Source of the DNA: Gammaproteobacteria bacterium
GTDB lineage: Bacteria; Pseudomonadota; Gammaproteobacteria; Competibacterales; Competibacteraceae
Reading direction: 5' to 3'
Length of the DNA: 6,759 bases
Assembly: GCA_020047885.1 (NCBI GenBank)
Contig: JAIFNF010000207.1
Location: 1-6,759, forward strand
Position 1 is the first letter of the stretch, and the number at the start of each line of letters is the position of its first letter. The notes under the pieces were generated by a model. It saw only the letters and a program-made list of their open reading frames with translations. It was not told the DNA's origin and made no database searches. Positions 1 through 6,639 of the stretch are shown in pieces. The translations under genes and the position numbers were made by a program.

Positions 1-991
1 CCCAGCCAGTTTCATCACCAAACAGGATCTGCAACATCAGCAACCCTATCGCCATCCCGCCCAGGAGCCGCAATCCCCAGCGCTGCCAGTCAACGTTCAA
101 CCCTGCCAAGAATAGCCATCGCTGCCGCCATCCCGCCCAAGCCATCCCGCCGAACGCCCCAACCAGCGCCGCGTTCCCACCACCGTACCGCGACCAACCC
201 GACTCGCCAGCACCAACCGCCAATTGCAACCCAGTGACCCACCCGACGCCCAGCAATAGCGTCAGCGCCGCCAGCAATCGTTGACTCCAACGCGAACGCA
301 CGATCATCAACCCCATGCCCAGCGCCGACCAAGCCAGCAGAACAGACCACAATATCGGCATCACTGCCCGGTTCAAATACAGACCCAGACTCACCCCCGC
401 CAACCCCAACGCTACTGTCGTCCACCGATCTCTGCACAACCCGACGATCCCCAGCGCCGCCAGCCCCAAGCCCAGCGGCCACGCCCAATCCGTCACGCTC
501 GGCGGCCATAACCAGGCCATCGTCCGCCATTGAATAGCGACTCCGGGCGGAGCGGTCGGACGTGCCGAACCGGCTAACTCACGCTGCGCGCCGGTCAATA
601 CGGTTAATTCCAGTACTGGTGCCGTTTGCGTCACCCGATACGCGGTGCGACCTATTATCAAACCGTCGTCTACGGTCAGCGGCACCGAGCGCAACCCTAA
701 CGCTTCGGCCTCTAGCGTACCCACCGCCACCATCACTGGGGGGCGATTCAACGACCCCATCGCGATCCCGGCGTGCAACACAAACCCGGATTCCATCGGC
801 GCGATCACCGCGATATCCACCGGCGCATCAGCCAGTCCCAGTCGATCTGCGCAATACACCCCACCCCCGAGGCGCAGTGGGCGTTGCAACCACCGCCGCA
901 AGCCGGACCACGCACTCAAACGCTCGCGGAACGTGGTTCGCCAGCGGTCGTAGCATTCCGGCAAAGGCCGTCCAGCCCGCGACAGGCGAAA
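1..991 (-). CDS. Membrane portion of FHA-like/FtsW-like protein (partial, continues beyond window)
   Basis: This frame is open from just after a TGA at 994-992 to the left edge of the window, and it continues the protein begun at 1376 after a +1 shift. A recognisable soluble segment comes first (PECYDRW, then LGGGVYCADRLGL, VPLTVDDGLIIGRTAYRV). At least five hydrophobic segments follow, for example PLGLGLAALGIVGLC, TTVALGLAGVSLGLYL, MPILWSVLLAWSALGMGLMI, LLAALTLLLGVGWVTGLQL and LLGGMAIGLLMLQIL. The last visible residues, FGDETGW, resemble the loop before the conserved region of FtsW/RodA/SpoVE (SEDS) proteins, which handle lipid II and peptidoglycan strand synthesis. The SEDS catalytic core lies outside the window, so that assignment is provisional. 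If translated independently, a TTG at 964 or a GTG at 859 could start it, but neither is convincing. Confidence 0.6.
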
Positions 992-1376
992 TCAACCGGC
1001 CAGGTTCAACTATCTGCACTTGCAGCGTAGGTGTGCCCACCGCGAACGTCGCCCCCGCAGTCAGCGGCCATTCGCGGATCGTCCGGTAATCGCCTTCGCC
1101 AGTGGGTTGCCATAACACCTGCTTGCTGGGGGAAAGGTTGGTCAAGCGCCAGCCGCCGTCTGCCTCACGGCGCACCTGGACATGCTCGCTATCCGCCTGC
1201 GGAGCGAACAACGCCTCACGCCCCAGTATCAGGCGCTGACCCGGCTCCAGCGTCAGGGTGATACGGCGCGGCTCCCACCAGGCCGGTGCTTGCGCGACCG
1301 TCCAGCCGACGCCCAGGAGGGGCAACAGCCAGATCAATAAGAGCCATCGTCGACGATTAAGCGCTGACCACGCCAT
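828..1376 (-). CDS. N-terminal part of FHA-like/FtsW-like membrane protein, apparently frameshifted
   Basis: The ATG at 1376 lies 20 bp inside the end of the CheW-like gene. The product opens with Arg residues and a hydrophobic stretch (about 11-27, WLLLIWLLPLLGVGWTV), probably a signal anchor. Then follows a beta-rich region (about 38-125) with FHA-like spacing: LGRE (52-54), DSEHVQV (62-68) and WRLTNLS (N80). The usual SxxH of phosphothreonine-binding FHA domains is not intact, so binding is doubtful. From about residue 130 the frame becomes poor in protein character and ends at a stop (830-828), while the adjacent frame carries the plausible continuation. I read this as the 5' part of one gene interrupted by a one-base shift near 955-991. 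The codons from there to 828 are probably not native protein. The alternative is a real, short secreted or anchored protein of 182 residues. Confidence 0.6.
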   Translation of the reverse strand: MAWSALNRRRWLLLIWLLPLLGVGWTVAQAPAWWEPRRITLTLEPGQRLILGREALFAPQADSEHVQVRREADGGWRLTNLSPSKQVLWQPTGEGDYRTIREWPLTAGATFAVGTPTLQVQIVEPGRLISPVAGWTAFAGMLRPLANHVPRAFECVVRLAAVVATPTAPRGWGVLRRSTGTG

Positions 1377-1791
1377 CAGAGAAACCAGCGGGATCGAGGA
1401 CGACGGCCAGGATTTCGCCCCCTTCCGCATCCCGCCAGCAGACCAGCGCCCGCACCCAGGGCAAGGTGAGTCGCGCTTCCAGCAACGGGGGTAACGGATG
1501 CAGCGCCCAGACCGGCAACCGATCCTGCACCACCGGTTCATTGACGCGCACTGCCAGCGTCCCTTGCGGATGCACCAGGCGCAACAGCCATTCCCGAGGT
1601 GCAGTTTCAGTCCATCGTGGCAACCCCAACAGCGACGCCATGGCCGGCGCGGTGGATTCGCCGACTTCGCCCAAGCTCCGCACCTTGGCGCTTTCCACCG
1701 CAAAAGTCTGTCCGCCAGCCGTGAAGAACACCAGATCAATTCCGGCAGGGGGGGGCAACCCGATAGGCTCCGAAGCCGTGTTCATCTGCAT
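1357..1791 (-). CDS. Divergent, shortened CheW-like protein
   Basis: This 144-residue protein has a degenerate CheW-like domain. The opening strand is recognisable (IDLVFFTAGGQTFAVES) and the C-terminal half keeps a CheW-like order: a VNEPVVQDRLPVW segment, then PPLLEARLTLPWVRALVCW and ILAVVLDPAGF. The central GVINxRG segment that is conserved in the preceding CheW is missing or unrecognisable. I choose the ATG at 1791, which overlaps the upstream TGA by one base (TGATG). A TTG at 1794 and an ATG at 1785 are alternatives. The 3' end overlaps the next gene by 20 bp. It may be an auxiliary adaptor for a different partner or a modulator of array assembly. The call rests on fold-level resemblance and context. 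Confidence 0.7.
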   Translation of the reverse strand: MQMNTASEPIGLPPPAGIDLVFFTAGGQTFAVESAKVRSLGEVGESTAPAMASLLGLPRWTETAPREWLLRLVHPQGTLAVRVNEPVVQDRLPVWALHPLPPLLEARLTLPWVRALVCWRDAEGGEILAVVLDPAGFSDGVVSA

Positions 1792-2309
1792 CAACCCAAC
1801 CCGGTGCGATAATCCTGGAGCAACGGCTCCAGATTCAACACCAGCACACTGCGACCCTGCCAGGCAAAGATTCCAGTCGCCCAGGATCGCAGATTTTCGG
1901 GAACCGTAGTCGGCGGCGGCTGAATGATTTCCTCCAGCACATCCAGCACATCCACCACCCGATCCACCCGCAGGCCGCTACTCATGGCATTCCCCTGCCC
2001 CAGCAAAATCGCGGTTCGGCGATCGGTAGCGGCATGGGTCTCCCCGAGCAAATCGCCTAACCGGATGACGGAGGCGATATCGCCGCGCACATTGATGACG
2101 CCTTCCAGCGACGGCGGACAGCCGGGAACCGGATAAATGGTCGTCAGTGGCAAAATTTCCGTGACGTTGGCTCCCGGAAAGGCGAACAGCGCTGCACCGA
2201 TTGCGAACACCACCAGTTTCACCGTTGGGGCGTCGACCTCAACAATTCTGGAACCGGCATGGCGACGCTGTTCCAAAAGATCCGCCAGTTTCTCACGCTC
2301 ACTGTCCAT
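1791..2309 (-). CDS. cheW: CheW coupling protein
   Basis: A 172-residue single-domain CheW that should link chemoreceptor tips to the CheA kinase in the cytoplasm. A short charged N-terminal extension (about residues 1-28, with EREKLADLLEQRR) precedes the fold. Family landmarks are KLVVFAIGAALFAFPG, VTEILPL, the Pro-rich turn before SLEGVINVRGDIASVIRLGD, and the second half ending in GIFAWQGRSVLVLNLEPLL. The receptor/kinase-binding core appears complete, so I expect this to be the functional adaptor. The ATG at 2309 has an AGGAGG site and lies within the end of the diguanylate cyclase gene. The stop codon shares one base with the ATG of the next CheW-like gene. Confidence 0.94.
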   Translation of the reverse strand: MDSEREKLADLLEQRRHAGSRIVEVDAPTVKLVVFAIGAALFAFPGANVTEILPLTTIYPVPGCPPSLEGVINVRGDIASVIRLGDLLGETHAATDRRTAILLGQGNAMSSGLRVDRVVDVLDVLEEIIQPPPTTVPENLRSWATGIFAWQGRSVLVLNLEPLLQDYRTGLG

Positions 2310-4011
2310 CGCTGGCCTCCTGCATCCCCACTGCTACATCGGCGACGCTGGCGATTTCGATCCGGTTACGTCCTGCGTGTTTCGCGCGATAAAGAGCCAT
2401 ATCCGCCGCTTCAATCAGCGCATCCGCCGTATAAAACTCGGGGAAGGCCGCAACGCCGGCGCTGAATGTACAGGTAAACTCCTCGCCGCCAGCGGCAAAC
2501 AGGACACTGGCGAAATTCCGACGCAGGTCATCAATCACCTTTCGCGCCTGACCGATGCTCACCCCGGCCAGCACGACTGCAAACTCTTCGCCCCCGTAGC
2601 GACCGACCAGATCAGAATCGCGTAGACTGAGGCGCAACCCGCGACTGAGCGCCACCAACACCTGATCGCCCGCCGGATGGCCATAGAGGTCATTGACCCG
2701 CTTGAAACGGTCCACATCGATCATGGCGAAACACAGCGGGTGGTCGCGACGCCGAGCCAGTGAGATACAAATTTCCAAAGAGTGCGTAATCGTATTGTGG
2801 TTCAACAACCCGGTCAGACTGTCTCGCACCATCAGCGACCGCAGAGTGCGCATCCGCTCGGCGCGCAGGTTCACCTCCGCCACCAGTCGGCGAGGATCAA
2901 TGGGCTTGGTGAGAAACCCGTCAGCGCCGACTTCGAGGGCTTTGAACTGACGGTCTATGTTCGTTTCCGAGGATACATAGATAATCGGCAAGCTGACGTG
3001 GCCGGGAATTTGCCGAAGCACCTGAGCCAGTTCCGGGCCGGAGCAGTCCGGCATATACAGATCCATGAGCACCAGATCGGCGTTGAAGTGTTCCAATATC
3101 TCCAGCACTTGCGCGGGCTGGGTAGCCATGCGGGTGGTCATCCCCGCTGCTTCCAGCACCATCGTGTGGTAATTGGCCACGTCCGGGTCGTCATCGACCA
3201 CCAGAATATTAAACGGGTCTGGAGCGCCAGGACGAGTGAGCAGATCCAGAAATTCAATGATCTCATTGGTTTTGAGCGGCTTGACACAGTAAGCGCTCCC
3301 CCCGGCCTTCACTGCCTGCAACCGCGAGGCAAAATCATCCCGGCTAGAGATGAACACGCTGGGCAAATTCTGCCCGGAACAGGCGTTCAACTCCGCCAGA
3401 AATTCCGGACCGGCAAATCGCCCCTCGGGAAACATCACATCCATAATCACGGCAGCAGGCGCCTCTGTCTCCACTGCCTGCCGCAACGCCGCCAGGGTCG
3501 TAAAAGGCCTCACCTGATAACCAAAACAGGCCAGTTGCGCGGACAGATAATCGACCTGCACCGGATCATCATCGCACAGATAAATGCGTTTCTGGCGTCG
3601 ACTATTACCCTCATCCGGCGCTTGATCGACAATGGCAAAGCTGGGCGGACTCTCGCGATGGGAGCGACTGTCGGGGTCGGTTCCGAGTTGCTCCAAGGCG
3701 CTCAACACCCGTTCCAGGGTAGCGAGCAGGCGATCAGTTGCCGAACACTCGCCCTCCAGCTCCTGGATGAGCGCCTGCTCGGCCTCCTGCGCCAACGCGC
3801 TCATCCGGGAAAATCCGAAGGATGCCCCGGAGCCTTTCAGCGTATGGAACAGCAGATGAAGCGCCTTAAGCGTTCCCTCATCGCGGCTCTGAACCCGCGC
3901 CAGCTCGGCCAGGTGCTCCCGGATACCCTGTAACCGTTGTGGTACCTGAGCCAGGAATGACTGGCGAAGCCGCGCCTTGCGTTCCTCAAACGAGTCGGTT
4001 TTGCCGGTCAC
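2299..4011 (-). CDS. Diguanylate cyclase with Hpt, two receiver domains and GGDEF
   Basis: This 570-residue protein is predicted to make cyclic-di-GMP from two GTP under phosphorelay control. Domains in order: Hpt (about 10-115) with phospho-site H56 in FHTLKGSG; REC1 (about 140-260) with D147-D149, phospho-acceptor D191 in MDVMFP, S222/S223 and K244; REC2 (about 267-385) with D273-D275, D317 in MDLYMP, S347/S348 and K369; then GGDEF (about 390-555). The GGDEF domain has the DSLTGLLNH entry motif, metal-binding D432, an intact GGEEF signature (473-477) and an RxxD product-inhibition site (R464-D467) exactly five residues earlier. It should therefore be active and feedback-inhibited. No transmembrane segment is visible. 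The start is GTG at 4011, with a GGAAGG-like site about 10 nt upstream. Its stop overlaps the cheW start by 11 bp. It is the only recognisable output protein of the cassette, comparable in role to WspR but with an extra receiver and an Hpt domain. Confidence 0.95.
   Translation of the reverse strand: MTGKTDSFEERKARLRQSFLAQVPQRLQGIREHLAELARVQSRDEGTLKALHLLFHTLKGSGASFGFSRMSALAQEAEQALIQELEGECSATDRLLATLERVLSALEQLGTDPDSRSHRESPPSFAIVDQAPDEGNSRRQKRIYLCDDDPVQVDYLSAQLACFGYQVRPFTTLAALRQAVETEAPAAVIMDVMFPEGRFAGPEFLAELNACSGQNLPSVFISSRDDFASRLQAVKAGGSAYCVKPLKTNEIIEFLDLLTRPGAPDPFNILVVDDDPDVANYHTMVLEAAGMTTRMATQPAQVLEILEHFNADLVLMDLYMPDCSGPELAQVLRQIPGHVSLPIIYVSSETNIDRQFKALEVGADGFLTKPIDPRRLVAEVNLRAERMRTLRSLMVRDSLTGLLNHNTITHSLEICISLARRRDHPLCFAMIDVDRFKRVNDLYGHPAGDQVLVALSRGLRLSLRDSDLVGRYGGEEFAVVLAGVSIGQARKVIDDLRRNFASVLFAAGGEEFTCTFSAGVAAFPEFYTADALIEAADMALYRAKHAGRNRIEIASVADVAVGMQEASDGQ
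2316..2321 (-). promoter_or_regulatory. Strong Shine-Dalgarno site for cheW inside the upstream coding region
   Basis: AGGAGG on the minus strand lies 6 nt before the ATG at 2309 and within the last codons of the diguanylate cyclase gene. It fixes the cheW start and indicates independent ribosome loading in addition to coupling through the 11-bp overlap. Confidence 0.75.
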
Positions 4012-4047
4012 CTTATGGTCGCCTTCCCGCCGAAATGACGATGCGGC

Positions 4048-4395
4048 TCAAAGCCGGTTCACCAGCGCAGGCAGGGCGTCTTCCAGAGAAGCGTCCTTCA
4101 TCAGACACCCTGCCAACCCCGGTTCTTCCGCGAGCAGCGCTGCCGGTTCATCGCCGGTCAACAGCACAAAAGGCAGCGTTAATCCCTGGCTGCGCAGCTC
4201 CCGGAACAAGTCCAGACCGCTCAGCAACGGCATATTCATGTCCGAAATCACCAGATCAATCGTTGGCGCTTCGGCTAGTTTTTCCAGCGCCTCAACGCCA
4301 TTTTCCACCCACTGGCATTCATGACCGGCTTCTTCAAGGATCGCTGCCGCCATTTCCCCCGCCAGGGGATCGTCATCCACCACCAAGATCTGCAT
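4048..4395 (-). CDS. Stand-alone CheY-like response regulator
   Basis: A single receiver domain of 115 residues with no output domain, probably a phosphate acceptor or sink for the adjacent CheA. Visible residues are the acidic pocket D7-D8-D9, phospho-acceptor D52 in ISDMNMP, T80 in LLTGD and K100. Two positions are unusual: the aromatic switch residue expected three places before the lysine (Tyr106 in E. coli CheY) is C97, and the lysine is followed by Asp and not the usual Pro. I start it at ATG 4395 and not the in-frame GTG at 4404, because AAGGGG lies 8 nt before this ATG and the domain begins directly (MQILVVDDD). The gene starts 12 bp after the CheA stop and ends 36 bp before the diguanylate cyclase. 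A flagellar-motor role is unlikely from context, but its target is unknown. Confidence 0.92.
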   Translation of the reverse strand: MQILVVDDDPLAGEMAAAILEEAGHECQWVENGVEALEKLAEAPTIDLVISDMNMPLLSGLDLFRELRSQGLTLPFVLLTGDEPAALLAEEPGLAGCLMKDASLEDALPALVNRL

Positions 4396-4403
4396 TGTTA
4401 TCA

Positions 4404-4409
4404 CCCCTT
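4404..4409 (-). promoter_or_regulatory. Shine-Dalgarno site of the response regulator gene
   Basis: On the minus strand AAGGGG begins within the CheA stop codon and lies 8 nt upstream of the ATG at 4395. It supports that ATG over the in-frame GTG at 4404, which overlaps the site itself. Confidence 0.6.
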
Positions 4410-6630
4410 ATCCCAGCAGGTTCCGCAGGGTTCCCGCCAAATTGGACTGCTCGAAATCGCCCTTCACAATATAGGCGTCAGCTCCCACCTGAACGCCGCG
4501 TCGCCGGTCTTCCTCCTTTTCACGGGAGGTAATGATAATGATAGGCGTCGACTGATATTTTTCATTTTCCCGGAGCTTGGCGGTCAGGGAGAATCCATCC
4601 AGCCCCGGCATCTCGACATCGGTCAGCACCGCATCGAACTGCCCGCTCACCGCTTTCCGCCAGCCATCCAGGCCATCCTCAGCCAAAGTGACCCGATAGC
4701 CACAGGCCTCCAGCACTTCGCGTTCGATTTCCCGGGTGTTCAGCGAATCATCCACCACCAGGATGTGATACGCCTGGGGACGATGGGACGGTGTCCGGTC
4801 AGAGGATGCGCTGCGCACAATGGACTCACTCCGGGCGCGGCGGGCGGCATCCAGCAGTGCGGGAGCCTGCAAGATACTGACCAGTTCATTAGCTCCAGTG
4901 ACGACGATGCCGCCCACCAAACTGGAATGACGCAAATGCTCCGGCAGCGGCTTAATAACCCGGTCTCGCTCATCCAGTAACCGGTCGATCACCAACCCCA
5001 ATTTAGCCTGATGCACGCCGATCACGACGACTAATAACCGCTCATCCCCGGCGGTTTGATCCCCCGGCAAGCCGAGCAACTCGCTCAGTGGCATCAACGG
5101 CACGAATTCATTCCGCAACACCAGCGCTGGACGCCCGACCACGGTCAGGGTCTCCGCCGTTGTGATCCGCACCAGTTCCACGACATGATGGGCGGCCAGG
5201 CCAAAAACCTGTTGCGCCGACTGGAACAGCAACACCCGCATCATCACCAGCGACAGCGGCAGTTTGAACGCAAAAACGGTTCCCGCCCCCGCATGGCTAC
5301 TGACCGAGATCGCACCGTGCAACTCGTCAACAATCGTGCGTTTCACTACGTCCATGCCGACGCCGCGCCCGGAAAGGTCAGTAATCATGGCGCTCGTGCT
5401 GAGTCCGGGCTGAAAAATCAGTTCCGCCGCCTGATCGTCGGTCAACGCGGCGCTATGGCCGGGGTCGATCAAACCCTTTTGCACCGCCTTGGCGAGAATT
5501 TTCTCCCGATTCAGCCCCTGACCATCGTCAGCGATCTGCACCACCACACCCGCGCCTTCCTGACGAGCGGTGAGACTCAACCGGCTGATCGGCGCTTTGC
5601 CGGCGGCCAGTCGCTCTTCCGGCGATTCCAGCCCATGATCCACCGCGTTCCGCAGGAGATGCGTTAACACATCGTTCAGGCGGTCAATCATCTGCCGATC
5701 CAACTCGATTTCGCCGCCGCTAACCTCGCAACGCACGTCCTTGCCGAGGGAACGAGCCAATTCCCGCGCCATACGCGCTGCCGGATCGAACACCCGGCTG
5801 AGCGGCAACATGCGCATGATCAGTGCCTGGTCGCTGAGGTGATCGGTCAGCCGTTCCTGCTCTTGAACATCATCGCGCAGCATCTGGGCAAACCGGTGCA
5901 GAGCCTGGGCGGAGTCCACCCACTCCGGGCTAACACTGCCGACAGCCAGCAGCGCTTGCACCGTCCGGTCGAGCGCCCGAGCCTCCAGCGCCCGCTGGCG
6001 CAGTTGGACTTGGTTGGAAACGACTTCACCCATGAGTTTGACCAGATCGTCGAGCTTATCTACTCGCACCCGCACGGTATCCGCAGCGCTGCCCCCACCC
6101 CGACCGACCGCCACCGGCGTGGCGGAAGGCTTATCGTCAGACTCCCCCGCCCTTGGTGAGAGAGGGTTGGAAGGAGGGGCGGAAGGTTGATCATCAGACT
6201 CCCCGGCACCTGATGGGAGGGAGCTGGGGGGAGGGGTAGAAGCACCCGCCGCTGCCCGATTCAGCGCCGCGCACAGTGCCTGATCCGGTGGCGGCAACTC
6301 CGTCCCAACCGTCTCCACCCGCTCCACTAGAGCATTGATCGCATCCACGGCACGCATGAGTAGGCTGCCCAGTTCCGGGGTATGCGTGATCCGGCTCTCC
6401 CGCAGCGCTCCCAGAACTTCTTCCAACTGGTGCGCGGTGTCGGTGATGCTGGCCAGTTTCAGCATCCGCGAAGAACCCTTGATGGTGTGGGCGGAACGGA
6501 ACAGGGCGTTAATCGTCTCCCCATCGGCAGAACCGCTCTCCAGCACGGTCAATCCGGCTTCCAGACGCGCCACGTGGTCGCGAGCCTCGCCCACAAAGCG
6601 ACCCAGGAATTTCTTCACGTCAAGCGCCAT
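4408..6630 (-). CDS. cheA: Hybrid chemosensory histidine kinase CheA with C-terminal receiver domain
   Basis: This 740-residue cytoplasmic kinase autophosphorylates on its Hpt domain and passes phosphate to receiver partners. Visible domains: an N-terminal Hpt (about 1-110) with phospho-site H48 in SAHTIKGSS; a proline/serine/acid-rich linker (about 112-182); a CheA dimerisation region (about 185-290, containing VDKLDDLVKLMGEVV); an HATPase domain (about 300-455) with N-box HLLRNAVDHGLE (N328), G1 box DDGQG (368-372), F-box IFQPGLST and G2 box GRGVGMDVV; a CheW-like regulatory domain (about 458-595); and a CheY-like receiver (about 622-740) with D627/D628, phospho-acceptor D671, T701 and K723. 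All key catalytic residues are present. There is no obvious CheY-binding P2 domain, as is common in hybrid CheA proteins. The ATG at 6630 is 9 bp after the preceding stop. The linker contains a 19-residue tandem repeat, listed separately. It resembles PilL/FrzE/WspE-type kinases, but the subgroup cannot be settled by eye. Confidence 0.96.
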   Translation of the reverse strand: MALDVKKFLGRFVGEARDHVARLEAGLTVLESGSADGETINALFRSAHTIKGSSRMLKLASITDTAHQLEEVLGALRESRITHTPELGSLLMRAVDAINALVERVETVGTELPPPDQALCAALNRAAAGASTPPPSSLPSGAGESDDQPSAPPSNPLSPRAGESDDKPSATPVAVGRGGGSAADTVRVRVDKLDDLVKLMGEVVSNQVQLRQRALEARALDRTVQALLAVGSVSPEWVDSAQALHRFAQMLRDDVQEQERLTDHLSDQALIMRMLPLSRVFDPAARMARELARSLGKDVRCEVSGGEIELDRQMIDRLNDVLTHLLRNAVDHGLESPEERLAAGKAPISRLSLTARQEGAGVVVQIADDGQGLNREKILAKAVQKGLIDPGHSAALTDDQAAELIFQPGLSTSAMITDLSGRGVGMDVVKRTIVDELHGAISVSSHAGAGTVFAFKLPLSLVMMRVLLFQSAQQVFGLAAHHVVELVRITTAETLTVVGRPALVLRNEFVPLMPLSELLGLPGDQTAGDERLLVVVIGVHQAKLGLVIDRLLDERDRVIKPLPEHLRHSSLVGGIVVTGANELVSILQAPALLDAARRARSESIVRSASSDRTPSHRPQAYHILVVDDSLNTREIEREVLEACGYRVTLAEDGLDGWRKAVSGQFDAVLTDVEMPGLDGFSLTAKLRENEKYQSTPIIIITSREKEEDRRRGVQVGADAYIVKGDFEQSNLAGTLRNLLG
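6121..6234 (-). repeat. Two tandem 57-bp repeat units inside the CheA linker
   Basis: Positions 6121-6177 and 6178-6234 align without gaps, with 44 of 57 identical bases by hand count. They encode two 19-residue units (CheA residues 133-151 and 152-170), each with a core AGESDD followed by Q or K and then PSA. The repeat keeps the frame and lies in the disordered linker between the Hpt and dimerisation domains. One alternative minus-strand frame reads PTLSHQGRGSL, a string often seen when dispersed CCCTC/GAGGG-rich bacterial repeats are translated. This suggests the units derive from such an element, but a genome-wide search is needed to show it. Confidence 0.8.
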
Positions 6631-6639
6631 GGTGCGATC

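Noticed and set aside
90..530. Minus-strand open frame of 146 codons, Gly/Val-rich
   Set aside because: It is out of frame by one base with the hydrophobic membrane-protein frame covering the same bases; the latter has clear transmembrane segments and runs uninterrupted to the window edge.
562..1089. Plus-strand open frame of 175 codons
   Set aside because: It is antisense to the FHA/FtsW-like gene, Arg/Pro/Ser-rich, with no recognisable motif and no ribosome-binding site. It also crosses the frameshift region, where stops are scarce in several frames.
1377..1739. Upstream extension of the FHA-like frame to a start at 1739
   Set aside because: This part overlaps the CheW-like coding sequence in another frame and translates to Cys/Trp/Arg-rich junk; the ATG at 1376 followed by a signal-anchor helix is the sensible start.
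1749..1755. Run of seven G residues near the start of the divergent CheW-like gene
   Set aside because: Considered as a phase-variation or error site, but the frame on both sides is consistent (GLPPPAG) and the protein reads through normally.
2782..3933. Long plus-strand open frame of 383 codons
   Set aside because: It lies wholly antisense to the receiver and GGDEF domains of the diguanylate cyclase, its translation is His/Arg/Gln-rich without domain motifs, and it is explained by GC-rich codon bias on the opposite strand.
5056..5667. Plus-strand open frame of 203 codons opposite CheA
   Set aside because: It is antisense to the conserved kinase domain; the composition is low quality (many Gln, His and Arg) and no family features are visible.
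6060..6245. Short minus-strand frame reading PLPPAPSHQ and PTLSHQGRGSL
   Set aside because: It is a shadow frame of the repeated CheA linker. It is useful as a hint of repeat-family origin but not as a gene.
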